DNA of 64,000 nt, from positions 304,910-368,909 of the forward strand of contig NZ_FOGD01000001.1 of NCBI RefSeq assembly GCF_900111115.1. Reading direction: 5' to 3'. Shown piece by piece: positions 7,701 through 16,547 of the stretch. Source of the DNA: Giesbergeria anulus. GTDB taxonomy: Bacteria > Pseudomonadota > Gammaproteobacteria > Burkholderiales > Burkholderiaceae_C. Under the pieces are notes generated by a model, which did not search any database, was not told the origin of the DNA, and saw nothing but the letters and a program-made list of their open reading frames with translations. The first letter of the stretch is position 1, and each line of letters starts with the position of its first letter. The translations under genes and the position numbers were made by a program.

Positions 7701-8213
7701 TCGTAGCCAGCCCGCATCATCATCCTTTCCGACAAAAGCCTGAAACAGCCGTACCGAGACCCATTCATGCCGATAGAGGTTGCGTTCGCGCAGGTTGGGC
7801 TTACGCAGCCGATCCTGAAACGCCTGAGTGGCTTTTCCCAGATCATGCAGCAAGGCGGCCAAAGCAGAAAGGGCCGTGATTAGCGGCAGATGATGCCAAG
7901 TGTTTTCATCGTCGGCACGCAATACATCATTAGCGGTGGTGTTGGTAGGCACTGCACCTTCGGCATTGAACTGGCGGCCATCCCCCACCACCCAGAGTAA
8001 TTCACTGTGGTCTTTGCCGTGTATCCAATGGCAAGCAATGGCCGTGTTTTTGCGTGCCGTTTGGCGCAGCAGCTTGCGTACTGTCTCCAATCCGGCTTGG
8101 GTGATGGGAGTTTGCCAAGTTCTATCACCCCGGCGTTCGGCAAACTGATCCAAAATACGGCGGGTTTCGGTCAATGCCCGTTTGCTGCATTGTGAAATAA
8201 ACAGCACATTCAT
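4710..8213 (-). CDS. cas3: Cas2-Cas3 fusion (type I-F Cas3 nuclease-helicase)
   Basis: This protein degrades targeted DNA and, through its Cas2 part, forms the integration complex with Cas1. The 1167-aa sequence has an N-terminal Cas2-like domain (about 1-95, MNVLFISQCSKRALTETRRI). The HD nuclease follows (H123-D124 in ALLHDLGK, and YRHEW). The SF2 helicase has Walker A STGCGKT near residue 473, a DEPD box near 628 and LSSATLPP. The ARGRVRRH-like motif VI appears as QLAGRVRRHR. The start overlaps the cas1 stop by ATGA. The gene is separated from csy1 by a 362-bp gap holding the mini-array and higA relic, so the csy genes need their own promoter. All key motifs are intact. Confidence 0.96.
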   Translation of the reverse strand: MNVLFISQCSKRALTETRRILDQFAERRGDRTWQTPITQAGLETVRKLLRQTARKNTAIACHWIHGKDHSELLWVVGDGRQFNAEGAVPTNTTANDVLRADDENTWHHLPLITALSALAALLHDLGKATQAFQDRLRKPNLRERNLYRHEWVSVRLFQAFVGKDDDAGWLRRLAACSDAALDTKAFEALWLDHQCARLLRDGLDASAQPPQNNPFASMPPLAQAVAWLVLTHHRLPCLPVRKLDGSSEEDIDLPQNQYCRFGAHPRFINQRELQALLQLITADWNEPRETSNDATVRAHWSFPYGLPVVMMLWRKQAARYAQKLLELAQLPTPIQVLHDPFAMHVSRLCLMLADHHYSSIEDAERRKPYLSLGYRLYANTSKNLTTGGQKSQRNGPIFNQTLDEHLLGVQAHATLVARSLPSLVRSLPALQNHRGLKKRNTDTRFQWQDKAADLAASVRHRSASQGAFIVNMASTGCGKTLGNARIMNALADPQVGLRCAFAIGLRTLTLQTGRVFQHDLGLGDDQLAIKVGGSANRALFEHWEAQAEATGSASSQALLDEGGQVLFEGNDRHPLVERLSSDPQVRSLIAAPLLVCTVDHLTPATESLRGGRQIAPMLRLMTGDLVLDEPDDFDMADLPALTRLVHWAGLLGARVLLSSATLPPALLEGLFLAYQAGRKVFQQHRSDRPSEVPQVCCLWVDEFHQTALDCPDGSTFWASHAQYVQKRSAQLAKAEVRRRAQIGLLPAEWSGMDDAALRRTDFARFVLECAWQLHQKSHNHSLDPASGKRISVGLIRMANIEPLVDVALAMYQQGISVPGVHVHLCVYHSQFPLLTRSSMEHQLDTLLNRRAATGSTDPLLQQPAIRKLIDVHPEKNQLFIVLGSPVTEVGRDHDYDWAVVEPSSMRSLIQLAGRVRRHRAGAVDGANVLLLDTNLRAYEHPGEAAFCKPGFELDKVNDPNDVARHFHLQSHALQALLHPQTQGAVCWPIDARPRIAAAEKLHPSKNLVDLEHARMHDAMLPRSGAHATATPVGRAASLHWSSSEKLWLTGLLPQYQRFRYDPVPRVDVVFLPDDDEERLTLHRVVDGQRRGESLYSAVESLLHRMPLAVQGSITPWIRVNLLEELVSLAQSKDLSLLQCAQRYATATLPDKTQGWRWHEALGFTAAK

Positions 8214-9226
8214 GGCGTGCCTCCTGTGGCACCGGCGGGGGCTGCTGTTTGTTGTGCCAGTTGTGCGGTGTTGGTGGCAATGTGCTGAAGTGCCTCAATC
8301 ATAAAATCCAGCGACTCAGTGCGCGCTAGAGCTTCAATGCAATGGCGGCGGAAGGACTGCTCGTCGTCACCGCGCATGGCTGAGACAAACGCTTGCGGCA
8401 AAATGACGGCATCTTTAATCAGGTCAGCAGCATCAAACACCAAGCCACCCCGGCGCGTTTTACCATGCAGTACCGCCAAACCATGTGGCAGCCCCAGCAC
8501 CCAAGTAGCCGTAGCACCTAAACCATAGGCCAGATAGTTGCCGTGGTCTAAAAAACGGTTGGCTGGGTCGGTGCCCATGCCGCGTTTGGCGCGGGTAAAG
8601 TCTCCATAGCCTGTGGCCTGCACGGCCAACTTGAACAAGGCTTTGGTCAAACGGGCCTCATCAGTGAGCAAGGCCGTGACATCGGGGGCGTTGGCGATGA
8701 GCGTTCGGAACTGCTGCACCAGCGTTTGCAGATGGTTCGCATCCACAGCAAAGCCTGCTTCACGCAGCGCACGGGCATTCCATGCTTGCGATAAACGCTC
8801 CAATCGTAGCTGTTGCAATTGCTTGGCCGCTGCCAAGCGCAAATCGTCATCAAACCAAAACTTGACCCAAGACTGCAAGTATTGGGTGGAGCGGTATTCG
8901 CTTTGGGGCAACAGCCATGCCACCTCGACATCCACCTCAGTGGCACAAAACAAGGGCGTGCCGCCGCCACCGCAAAACCCGACCAACACGCCCGCCTTGG
9001 CCAGCTCACGCATGGCGGCTTGGGTGATGGAGGTGCCTGTACCCAACAAAATGCTGGTGGTATTGGCAATAGGAATGTTCCAATACAGGCTACGCTTGCC
9101 CGCATCGGTCACATACTCCACCCGGCCACCGTTGACCAAGACACGGCAATGCTCCAAGTAATAAAGATTGGCCCGTTTGGAATGCAAGATGGTTTTGAGG
9201 TCGGTGGGGCGGATTTCTTCTGGCAT
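8210..9226 (-). CDS. cas1: Cas1 integrase (type I-F)
   Basis: Cas1 integrates new spacers together with the Cas2 domain of Cas3. The I-F signature DLKTILHSKRANLYYLEHCRVLVNGGRVEYVTD starts soon after the chosen ATG at 9226 (338 aa). That start has GGAG 8 nt upstream, whereas the in-frame ATG at 9271 would add an unusual 15-residue extension. The catalytic regions are present: YLAYGLGATATWVLGLPHG and VLHGKTRRGGLVFDAADLIKD, the latter with the active-site His and Asp. It is the first gene of the cas1-cas3 operon and overlaps cas3 by 4 bp. Confidence 0.96.
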   Translation of the reverse strand: MPEEIRPTDLKTILHSKRANLYYLEHCRVLVNGGRVEYVTDAGKRSLYWNIPIANTTSILLGTGTSITQAAMRELAKAGVLVGFCGGGGTPLFCATEVDVEVAWLLPQSEYRSTQYLQSWVKFWFDDDLRLAAAKQLQQLRLERLSQAWNARALREAGFAVDANHLQTLVQQFRTLIANAPDVTALLTDEARLTKALFKLAVQATGYGDFTRAKRGMGTDPANRFLDHGNYLAYGLGATATWVLGLPHGLAVLHGKTRRGGLVFDAADLIKDAVILPQAFVSAMRGDDEQSFRRHCIEALARTESLDFMIEALQHIATNTAQLAQQTAAPAGATGGTP

Positions 9227-9352
9227 GGCCTTGCTCCGTAGGTGTAAGAACCCATACTTTCTCTCGTCCATCAGACGCAGAGTCAGCGGCGTTTGGTCTA
9301 TTCTGCTTCAATCGTGTCTCACGCTGATCCCCATTTTCTGGAGTCCTTTGCC

Positions 9353-10837
9353 ATGATCGTCTCTCCCCTCACCCAGCTCCAAGACCCTAGCCTGCTCCAA
9401 ACCAACGCCCTGCTCAACGGCCAATGGGTCGGTGGCAGCAGCCGCTTTGGCGTACACGATCCAGCCACCGGTGCCTTGCTGGCCGAAGTCGCCAATCTGG
9501 GGCCACAAGAGGCTGAAGCCGCCATCGCCGCCGCTGCTGCCGCTTGGCCTGCTTGGCGTAGTACCACTGCCAAAGAGCGCAGCATCGTGCTGCGGCGTTG
9601 GTTTGATCTGCTCATGCAACACCAAGACGATTTGGCGCGCATCATGACGGCAGAACAGGGCAAGCCACTGGCCGAAGCCAAAGGCGAAGTGGCCTACGGT
9701 GCCAGCTTTGTCGAGTGGTTTGCTGAAGAGGCCAAACGCGTCAATGGCGAGACCTTGCCCCAGTTTGACAACAACCGCCGCCTGCTGGTGCTCAAGCAGC
9801 CCATTGGTGTTTGTGCGGCCATCACGCCCTGGAACTTCCCGCTGGCCATGATTACGCGCAAAGTAGCCCCAGCGCTGGCCGCTGGTTGCCCGGTGGTGAT
9901 CAAACCGGCAGAACTCACGCCCCTGACGGCGCTGGCCGTGGCCGAACTGGCGCTGCGTGCGGGCATCCCGGCGGGGGTGCTGCACGTACTCACGGCAGAC
10001 AGTGCCAACAGCATTGCCATTGGCAAAGTGCTGTGCACCAGCAGCACCGTGCGCCACCTCAGCTTTACTGGCAGTACCGAAGTAGGCCGCATTTTGATGG
10101 CGCAATGCGCGCCAACCGTGAAAAAACTCTCACTGGAATTGGGCGGCAATGCACCGTTTATCGTTTTTGACGATGCCGATATTGACAGTGCGGTAGAAGG
10201 TGCCTTTGCCAGCAAATACCGCAACGCAGGCCAAACCTGTGTCTGTACTAATCGCTTCTATGTGCAAGCTGGGGTTTATGACGCCTTTGTTACCCAATTT
10301 GCAGCCAAAGTTGCCACTGCCAAGGTCGGCAATGGTTTTGACGAAGGCGTGAACCAAGGGCCGCTGATTGAAGAAGCTGCGGTGCAAAAGGTGCAGCGCC
10401 ATGTAGAAGATGCCATCGCCAAAGGAGGCCGGGTACTCACCGGCGGCCAACGCCTGTCTGGGCTGGGCAGCGGCCAGTTTTTTGCCCCTACCGTGGTGGC
10501 CGACGCTACTGCCAACATGCTGTGTGCCAGCGAGGAAACTTTTGGCCCACTGGCACCCGTGTTCAAGTTTGACACCGAACAAGAAGCCATTGCAGCGGCC
10601 AATGCCACCGAGTTTGGCTTGGCAAGTTATTTCTATAGCCGCGACATAGGCCGGATTTTCCGTGTCGGAGAGGCACTGGAATATGGCATGGTCGGCGTGA
10701 ATGTCGGCCTGCTGGCCAGCGAGCATGTGCCGTTTGGTGGCGTCAAGCAATCGGGCTTGGGCCGAGAAGGCTCGCACCACGGCATGGATGATTATCTGGA
10801 GATCAAATACCTTTGCCTTGGGGATATTGAGCGCTAA
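9353..10837 (+). CDS. gabD: NAD(P)-dependent succinate-semialdehyde dehydrogenase (GabD-like)
   Basis: It oxidises succinate semialdehyde to succinate, the last step of GABA degradation; related aldehydes are possible. The 494-aa length is usual for the family. Motifs seen are the NAD-binding/active region PWNFPLAMITRKVAPALAAG, the glutamate motif LELGGNAPFIV, and the catalytic cysteine Cys296 in GQTCVCTNRFYVQ. GabD-like features near the C-terminus include FGGVKQSGLGREGS. ATG 9353 was preferred to 9293 because it is preceded by TGGAG and fits the family start. It is divergent from cas1. The exact substrate within the class I ALDH family is inferred. Confidence 0.88.
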   Translation: MIVSPLTQLQDPSLLQTNALLNGQWVGGSSRFGVHDPATGALLAEVANLGPQEAEAAIAAAAAAWPAWRSTTAKERSIVLRRWFDLLMQHQDDLARIMTAEQGKPLAEAKGEVAYGASFVEWFAEEAKRVNGETLPQFDNNRRLLVLKQPIGVCAAITPWNFPLAMITRKVAPALAAGCPVVIKPAELTPLTALAVAELALRAGIPAGVLHVLTADSANSIAIGKVLCTSSTVRHLSFTGSTEVGRILMAQCAPTVKKLSLELGGNAPFIVFDDADIDSAVEGAFASKYRNAGQTCVCTNRFYVQAGVYDAFVTQFAAKVATAKVGNGFDEGVNQGPLIEEAAVQKVQRHVEDAIAKGGRVLTGGQRLSGLGSGQFFAPTVVADATANMLCASEETFGPLAPVFKFDTEQEAIAAANATEFGLASYFYSRDIGRIFRVGEALEYGMVGVNVGLLASEHVPFGGVKQSGLGREGSHHGMDDYLEIKYLCLGDIER

Positions 10838-10938
10838 ATGCACGATTTGGGGTAAGGCCACGTCCTACAATGGCTCTACCTTATGGAGCCGCAAGTGCGT
10901 GGGTGGATATCTTGCAATCTTCCACAAGGATCAAAAAT

Positions 10939-11805
10939 ATGCACACTCTTTTTCTTGGCCGTCGGCACTTTGGTGTAACTTTGGCCGCAGCGGCACTGCT
11001 GGCAGGCCCGGCACTGGCCCAATCGGGCAACGATACGGTGTATCGTTTTTCTCCGGTCAATCAGTATGGTATCCAGCTCACCGCCGCCTACTGGAACCCG
11101 ATCATTGCTTACGTTTCAGACAAAAGCGGGATCAAGCTGCAACTCAAAATTGGCCGCACCTCCGCCGACACCACCGCTTACGTTCTGGCGCAAGAAGTTG
11201 AATTTGTTTTTAGCAACCACCTTTTTAGCCCCGAACGCGAACAACTGGGCTGGAAAGTGCTTGGCCGTCGCCAAACCCCACCCATCCATGGTCAGATCAT
11301 CGTCCCGGAGGAGTCACCCATCCTCCAAGTAGCACAGCTAGAAGGCAAAGAAGTAGCTTTTCCGGGGCCAGAAGCACTGGTGGCGTACAAATTTCCGGCA
11401 GCACACCTGATTACAAAAAAGGTCAACGCTAAATTTGTCTTTGGTGGCAACATGGATGGCGCATTGGCACAACTTTTTAGCGGCAAGGTAGCCGCTGTGG
11501 GTGCCAACTCGCAACTGGCCGAAGGCTACGCCCGGCGCGAAGGTAAAAAATACCGCGTGCTCTGGTCGTCTCCGGCACTGCATGATTTGGCCCTGATGGC
11601 ATCGTCTAAGGTGCCAGAAAAAACACAAAAAGCCGTGGCCCAAGCGTTTGTCGGCATGCACAAAGACCCCATAGGGCGCGACATCCTGCAAAAAGTTTCT
11701 GAACAGGTGGGGTTGGGCGCTGAAGCCCACTTTATTCCTTCCGATGGCAGTGAATACGCACCCTACCGCGAGTTTTATCGCACCGCACCAACATCACTGC
11801 GCTAA
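10939..11805 (+). CDS. PhnD/TauT-type periplasmic substrate-binding protein
   Basis: This 288-aa protein begins with a signal peptide (GRRHFGVTLAAAALLAGPALAQ). The twin arginine makes Tat export possible. The mature part resembles the PhnD/SsuA2 family of phosphate/phosphonate-type binding proteins (YWNPIIAYVSDKSGIKLQLK, LEGKEVAFPGPEALVAYKFPAAHL, GKVAAVGANSQLAEGYA). ATG 10939 has AAGGA 7 nt upstream; an ATG at 10870 lacks one. No ABC permease or ATPase is adjacent. The next gene, 6 bp downstream, is a membrane histidine kinase, so this protein may serve as its periplasmic ligand sensor rather than as a transporter component. Ligand unknown. Confidence 0.78.
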   Translation: MHTLFLGRRHFGVTLAAAALLAGPALAQSGNDTVYRFSPVNQYGIQLTAAYWNPIIAYVSDKSGIKLQLKIGRTSADTTAYVLAQEVEFVFSNHLFSPEREQLGWKVLGRRQTPPIHGQIIVPEESPILQVAQLEGKEVAFPGPEALVAYKFPAAHLITKKVNAKFVFGGNMDGALAQLFSGKVAAVGANSQLAEGYARREGKKYRVLWSSPALHDLALMASSKVPEKTQKAVAQAFVGMHKDPIGRDILQKVSEQVGLGAEAHFIPSDGSEYAPYREFYRTAPTSLR

Positions 11806-11811
11806 ACGGGC

Positions 11812-14100
11812 ATGAAATGGTTATTGTGGCTGCTGTTGCCCCGGTCGCTGGTCGGGCGGGTATTTATGCTCTACACAGTGACACTGGGTGGCTTTGTGTT
11901 GGCCGGTCTGGGGATGTTTTACCACTACCAACTAGTGGTGCAGCTAGAGCACGAACAAACACTGGCCGATAGCTTAGGCCGGATCATTGCGCCCACTATT
12001 TTGGACAACGCCGTCATTGGCGATTACGACACCATTTTGCGCACCTTGCAAAGTGCCGTAGAGCACTCTGACCTCGATTCAGCCCGTTTTATCGACCTGA
12101 CCGGCAGCGTGGTGGCAGCCCCACGCGACACCCCTCCCGATACGCCGCCACCAGCGTGGCTACGCCACCAAGTGGCAGCCCGGTTGTACGATAACAACAC
12201 CGCTATCCGGGTGGGGGGCAAAGATTACGGCGTGCTGCGCCTGAGTTTTGATGCGCAAGCCATCGCCGGACGGTTGTGGGAGCAGATGCGCTTTGCCCTG
12301 ATGCTGGGCATCATTGCCATTGGTGGTGGGCTGGCCTTGATCCGCTACCCACTGGTGCGCTGGCTGGGCAACTTGAGCCGCATCCACAGCCTAGAGCAAG
12401 CGGTGCAAAGCGGTGATGCCTCACAGGCACTACGCGCCGCAGAAGATGCGCCCTCTGAGTTTCGTGAAACCTTTGCCGTGCTGGGCCGTGCAGCAGCCAG
12501 TTTGCAAGCACAGCGGGTACAAGCGGCGGTCACTTTGGGCTCGATTGCCGATGGCGTCTTTACCCTGAATGCACAAAAACAGGTGGTACTAGCCAACCCA
12601 GCAGCCTGCGATATTTTGGGGCTGGCCGCACACAGCGTGCTGGGCGAGGCCGCTAGCAGTTTATTGCCAGGGCTGATGCCCGCCGCTGATGACATTCCTC
12701 TGCCATCGTGGACGTGCCACCGTTACACCCTGCACCATGCGCAGGAACAACGCACTGTGGTGTTGGACACCACCTTATCGCAGATTTGTGCCCCCAATGG
12801 CGAGGTGGCAGGCTATGTGCTGGCCTGCCGCGATGTCAGTGAGCAACACGCCCTAGACCAGCGGCTGCGCACCGAGCTGGCCTTGGGCGAGTCGGCAATG
12901 GTCTCGCTACGCACCGTGCTCGAAGGTCTGAGCAACGAAACGGCCAGCCACATCACCGCCGATACCGACGACTTGGCCGCCATCTCGACCATGATCTCGG
13001 CACTGGTCGAGCGCCTGCGCACACGCAACGAACAACTCAATGCCATTTTTGCCCTCAGCCCCGATGGCTTTGTATCGTTTGATACCCAAGGGCGGGCCAA
13101 CTATGTCAGCCCCGGCTTCCTGCACCTGACTGGCAGCAGCAAACCACAGGTACTGGGGGCCAGCGAAGCCGATATTGAGGTGTTGCTGCGCCGCCAGTGC
13201 AGCCACACCTTGCCGTGGCGCAGTTTTGAAGTCTTGCGCCACGACCTTCAGCAGCATTCAGAACAGGGCCGCACCCCACGCAACGACCGCATTGAGTTGC
13301 TGCGCCCAGCGCGGCGCGTATTAGAAATCGGTCTGCACGCCAGCGCCTCCGATGTGATATCGCAGGTACTGTCGTTGCGTGACGTCACGCATGAGTCTGA
13401 AGTCGAGCAGATGAAAAGCGAGTTTTTGAGCACCGCCGCCCACGAACTGCGCACGCCCATGACCAGCATTTTTGGCTTTATGGAGCTGATGCAGATGCGC
13501 CCCATGACGCCGCAGCAATACCAGCCTTTGCTAGCCACCATGCACCGTCAGGCCAATCTGATGATTGCCATTTTGAATGAGTTGCTCGATTTGTCACGCA
13601 TTGAAGCGCGCCGGGGCAAAGATTTTGTGCTCGAAACGCTAGACCTGCGCCAGTGGGCAGCAGAGCTGTTACACAGCTTTAAACCCCCAGACGGGCGTGC
13701 CCAAGCCACGCTGGCCCCCGATACCGAGCCAGTCTGGGTGCTGGTGGATCGGAACAAAATGTCGCAAGCCGTGCTCAACGTGCTGTCCAATGCCTATAAA
13801 TACTCGCCCAACGGTGGTGACGTGCTGGTGCGCATCGTGCACCAGCACGATGCCAGCCCGGCAATGGTGGGCATTGAGGTGCAAGACCACGGCATTGGCC
13901 TCACCCCTGAACAATTGGCGCGTGTCAGCGAGCGCTTTTACCGCGCCGATGCCTCAGGCAACATTCCGGGCACCGGCTTGGGCATGAGCATTATGAAAGA
14001 AATCATTGAACTGCTGGGCGGCCACTTTGTCTTGCGCAGTGAACCGCAGGTGGGCACCACCGTGACCTTGTGGCTACCGCAAAGTGCAGCTCCAAGCTAG
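11812..14100 (+). CDS. PAS-containing membrane sensor histidine kinase
   Basis: This is a 762-aa hybrid-free sensor kinase. One membrane segment lies near residues 14-36. A periplasmic domain of about 125 residues is followed by a second membrane segment near 163-181 and a HAMP-like linker. Two PAS regions follow (about 235-340 and 405-520). The HisKA domain carries the phospho-acceptor His544 in STAAHELRTPMTSIFG. The HATPase domain has NVLSNAYKYSPNGG, DHGIGLT and GTGLGMSI. It is co-transcribed with the PhnD-like protein 6 bp upstream, which suggests that protein delivers the signal. No cognate response regulator is adjacent. Confidence 0.9.
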   Translation: MKWLLWLLLPRSLVGRVFMLYTVTLGGFVLAGLGMFYHYQLVVQLEHEQTLADSLGRIIAPTILDNAVIGDYDTILRTLQSAVEHSDLDSARFIDLTGSVVAAPRDTPPDTPPPAWLRHQVAARLYDNNTAIRVGGKDYGVLRLSFDAQAIAGRLWEQMRFALMLGIIAIGGGLALIRYPLVRWLGNLSRIHSLEQAVQSGDASQALRAAEDAPSEFRETFAVLGRAAASLQAQRVQAAVTLGSIADGVFTLNAQKQVVLANPAACDILGLAAHSVLGEAASSLLPGLMPAADDIPLPSWTCHRYTLHHAQEQRTVVLDTTLSQICAPNGEVAGYVLACRDVSEQHALDQRLRTELALGESAMVSLRTVLEGLSNETASHITADTDDLAAISTMISALVERLRTRNEQLNAIFALSPDGFVSFDTQGRANYVSPGFLHLTGSSKPQVLGASEADIEVLLRRQCSHTLPWRSFEVLRHDLQQHSEQGRTPRNDRIELLRPARRVLEIGLHASASDVISQVLSLRDVTHESEVEQMKSEFLSTAAHELRTPMTSIFGFMELMQMRPMTPQQYQPLLATMHRQANLMIAILNELLDLSRIEARRGKDFVLETLDLRQWAAELLHSFKPPDGRAQATLAPDTEPVWVLVDRNKMSQAVLNVLSNAYKYSPNGGDVLVRIVHQHDASPAMVGIEVQDHGIGLTPEQLARVSERFYRADASGNIPGTGLGMSIMKEIIELLGGHFVLRSEPQVGTTVTLWLPQSAAPS

Positions 14101-14122
14101 GGTTTGGTGCTGGTGTGGTGCA

Positions 14123-14707
14123 TCACGGGTGCGACGACAACCACTGTGCAATGGCCCTTGGGTACAACACATGCTCCTGCGTAAGTACCCGCGCCGCCAA
14201 GGTGTCGGCGGTATCGCCGGGCAGCACCGGCACCACGGCCTGATCCAAAATCGGCCCGACATCCAGTTCTGCCGTCACTTGGTGCACACTGGCACCGGCA
14301 AACTTGCAGCCCGCATCAATCGCACGCTGGTGCGTGTGCAGGCCAGTAAACGCGGGCAACAACGAAGGATGGATGTTGAGCAAACGCCCAGCGTAGTGCT
14401 CCACAAAGCCCGGCGTCAGGATACGCATAAAGCCCGCCAGCACCACCAGCGCCGGATCGTACTGGTCGATCAGCGCAACCAGTGCGGTATCAAAGCCCTC
14501 GCGGCTGTCAAACTGTTTGTGGTCAAGCACCTCAGTGGCAATGCCTTGGGCACGGGCCAGTTCTAGCCCTTTAGCATCGGCCTTGTTGCTGATGACTGCC
14601 GCCACCCGCGCTCCTAGGCCAGTGTCCCAGTTTTGTTGCTGCGCTGCGCGCACAATGGCGGCCATATTAGAGCCGCCGCCCGAAATCAAAATCACGATGT
14701 TTTTCAT
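14123..14707 (-). CDS. purN: Phosphoribosylglycinamide formyltransferase
   Basis: PurN transfers a formyl group from 10-formyl-THF to GAR in purine synthesis. The protein is 194 aa, typical for the family. It has the N-terminal nucleotide site [15 protein letters not shown], the formyl-transferase signature [18 protein letters not shown] with the catalytic His and downstream [16 protein letters not shown] with the catalytic Asp. It converges with the histidine kinase gene (22-bp gap) and is divergent from yceH. Intact. Confidence 0.95.
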   Translation of the reverse strand: MKNIVILISGGGSNMAAIVRAAQQQNWDTGLGARVAAVISNKADAKGLELARAQGIATEVLDHKQFDSREGFDTALVALIDQYDPALVVLAGFMRILTPGFVEHYAGRLLNIHPSLLPAFTGLHTHQRAIDAGCKFAGASVHQVTAELDVGPILDQAVVPVLPGDTADTLAARVLTQEHVLYPRAIAQWLSSHP

Positions 14708-14727
14708 TGTTCTGGATTATCCCCGCC

Positions 14728-15408
14728 ATGCCCTTTGATCCCACCACCCGCCCCCTGACTGCCGTAGAAGCCCGCGTGCTAGCCACACTGATGGAAAAGG
14801 CCCGCACCGTGCCCGACAGCTACCCGCTCACACTCAACAGCTTGGTGCTGGGCTGCAACCAAAAAACCACCCGCGACCCGGTGATGAACGTCAGCGATGC
14901 CCAAGCCCAAGAAGCGCTGGATGAGCTCAAACACCTGACTTTGGTGTTTGACAACAGCGGCGGGCGCACCACGCGCTGGGAGCACAACTTTCAGCGCGGC
15001 ATCGGCGTGCCTGAGCAATCTGCCGTATTGTTGGGTTTACTGATGCTGCGTGGCCCGCAAACCGCTGGGGAGCTGCGCATCAATGCAGAGCGGTGGTACC
15101 GCTTTGCCGATATTTCTTCGGTGGAGGGTTTTTTAGACGAGTTGCAAGAGCGCCGCAGCGAAAAAGGCGGCCCGCTGGTGGTGCAATTGCCCCGCGCCCC
15201 CGGCGCGCGGGAGCAACGCTGGGCGCATTTGCTCTGTGGCCCAGTCGATGCCAGCAGCGCCAGCCAGAACGGCCACACTGACAGCACAGCGCCAGCCCTG
15301 CAAGCACGGGTAGCCACACTAGAAGCCCAAGTGGCTGCCTTGCAAGCCACGGTAGAAGGTTTGTGCAAAGAACTTGGTCTGCCGGGGCCTACATCTGCTG
15401 AAAATTAA
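14728..15408 (+). CDS. yceH: YceH family protein (DUF480)
   Basis: The 226-aa protein is of the UPF0502/YceH family, built of two winged-helix domains, with function not established. Hallmarks are [39 protein letters not shown] near the N-terminus, and [20 protein letters not shown] in the second half. A C-terminal coiled-coil-like tail (about 190-220, [20 protein letters not shown]) follows. The last residues [12 protein letters not shown] overlap the 3' end of the opposite-strand sensor kinase. A diverged copy of this exact 3' end recurs at 18572-18616. Start ATG 14728 was preferred to 14707 by family similarity. Confidence 0.88.
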   Translation: MPFDPTTRPLTAVEARVLATLMEKARTVPDSYPLTLNSLVLGCNQKTTRDPVMNVSDAQAQEALDELKHLTLVFDNSGGRTTRWEHNFQRGIGVPEQSAVLLGLLMLRGPQTAGELRINAERWYRFADISSVEGFLDELQERRSEKGGPLVVQLPRAPGAREQRWAHLLCGPVDASSASQNGHTDSTAPALQARVATLEAQVAALQATVEGLCKELGLPGPTSAEN

Positions 15409-15414
15409 CCGGCA
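15370..15414. repeat. Direct repeat copy A (yceH 3' end)
   Basis: These 45 bp encode the YceH C-terminus [12 protein letters not shown] plus its stop. They match copy B at 18572-18616 at 37 of 45 positions. Nearly all differences fall at third codon positions of the yceH frame. Confidence 0.75.
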
Positions 15415-16547
15415 CCACGGCGGGGCAGCTCCACACGGGCCAACAACCCGCCACCTTCTGCGTTGCACAGTTGCAACGTGCCTTGGTGGCGCTGCACGAT
15501 GTCATTAGCAATGGCCAAGCCCAATCCAACACCACCGCTATGGCGGTTGCGCGAGGCTTCAACACGGTAAAAGGGGGCCAGCACTCGCTCGAGTTCAGCT
15601 TCTGGCAGGCCGGGGCCGTGGTCTTGCACTTCAATGGTGAGGGCCGATGCGGTATCGTGCAGCTTGATCTGGGCACTGCCACCATAACGAATGGCATTGC
15701 CCACCAGATTGTCCAGACAACGGCGCAAGGCATTGGCCTGCACCCGCAGCGGTGCTGCCTGTCCCTGTATCAGCACGGCGTGCCCACAGGCCTGTTGGTC
15801 ATCGGCCAGGCTCTCGATGAGCGCCTGCACGTCCACCAACACCCAAGGCTCGGCATTGGCACCCCCGCCCAAATGGTCTAGGGTGGCGGCGATCATGGCG
15901 TCCATTTCTGCGATGTCCCGGCTAAACAGGCGGCGTTGCTCATCGTCGCCCAGACATTCTGCCCGCAAGCGCAAACGGGTCAGTGGCGTGCGCAAATCGT
16001 GCGAAACCGCCGCCACAAAACGATCTCGCTCTTGCAATTGTTGGCAAATACGCGCCTGCATCTGGTTAAAAACCCGGCTGGCCTCGCGGCATTCGCTGGG
16101 GCCGACCTCAGGCAATGGCGGGCGGTGGATGTTCTGCCCCAGATCCCGCGCTGCGGCAGCCAGATGGTGTAGCGGCTGCGACAGCCAGCGCGCACCCACC
16201 CAAGCGGCTGCCATCAAAGCCGCCAAACGCACCCCAATATCCAGCAACAGTCCCGCAGGAAAGTTGCGCCCCGGTGGCCTAGGTGGATGGCCGGGGTGGG
16301 GCGGGGGCGCATTCCAGCCGGGTGGTGAGGCATGGCCGGGCTGACTCACATGCGCAGGGTGATGGCCCGGTGCACCCGGCCCAAACTCTGGTCGTAATTC
16401 AAACAGCAACGTAATAGCCAGCGCATGGCTGGTCAACACCGCAATGAACAGCAAGGCGGCCAAACGGCCAAACAAGGTGACGGGCAGCAGATGCGCCAGC
16501 GCCTGCTGCACCTGCTGGTACCAGCGGGTAGCACTCAACGCAACCAT
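15405..16547 (-). CDS. Sensor histidine kinase with His/Pro-rich periplasmic segment (EnvZ-like)
   Basis: The 380-aa kinase has a first membrane helix near 28-50 and a second near 98-118. Between them is a short periplasmic part unusually rich in His, Pro and Gly ([17 protein letters not shown], then [15 protein letters not shown]). That composition would suit metal-ion binding. The cytoplasmic part has HAMP, the HisKA motif [20 protein letters not shown] and the ATPase motifs [30 protein letters not shown] and [13 protein letters not shown]. It overlaps the upstream response-regulator gene by 13 bp, so the two are a translationally coupled pair. The signal is inferred only. Confidence 0.9.
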   Translation of the reverse strand: MVALSATRWYQQVQQALAHLLPVTLFGRLAALLFIAVLTSHALAITLLFELRPEFGPGAPGHHPAHVSQPGHASPPGWNAPPPHPGHPPRPPGRNFPAGLLLDIGVRLAALMAAAWVGARWLSQPLHHLAAAARDLGQNIHRPPLPEVGPSECREASRVFNQMQARICQQLQERDRFVAAVSHDLRTPLTRLRLRAECLGDDEQRRLFSRDIAEMDAMIAATLDHLGGGANAEPWVLVDVQALIESLADDQQACGHAVLIQGQAAPLRVQANALRRCLDNLVGNAIRYGGSAQIKLHDTASALTIEVQDHGPGLPEAELERVLAPFYRVEASRNRHSGGVGLGLAIANDIVQRHQGTLQLCNAEGGGLLARVELPRRGAG

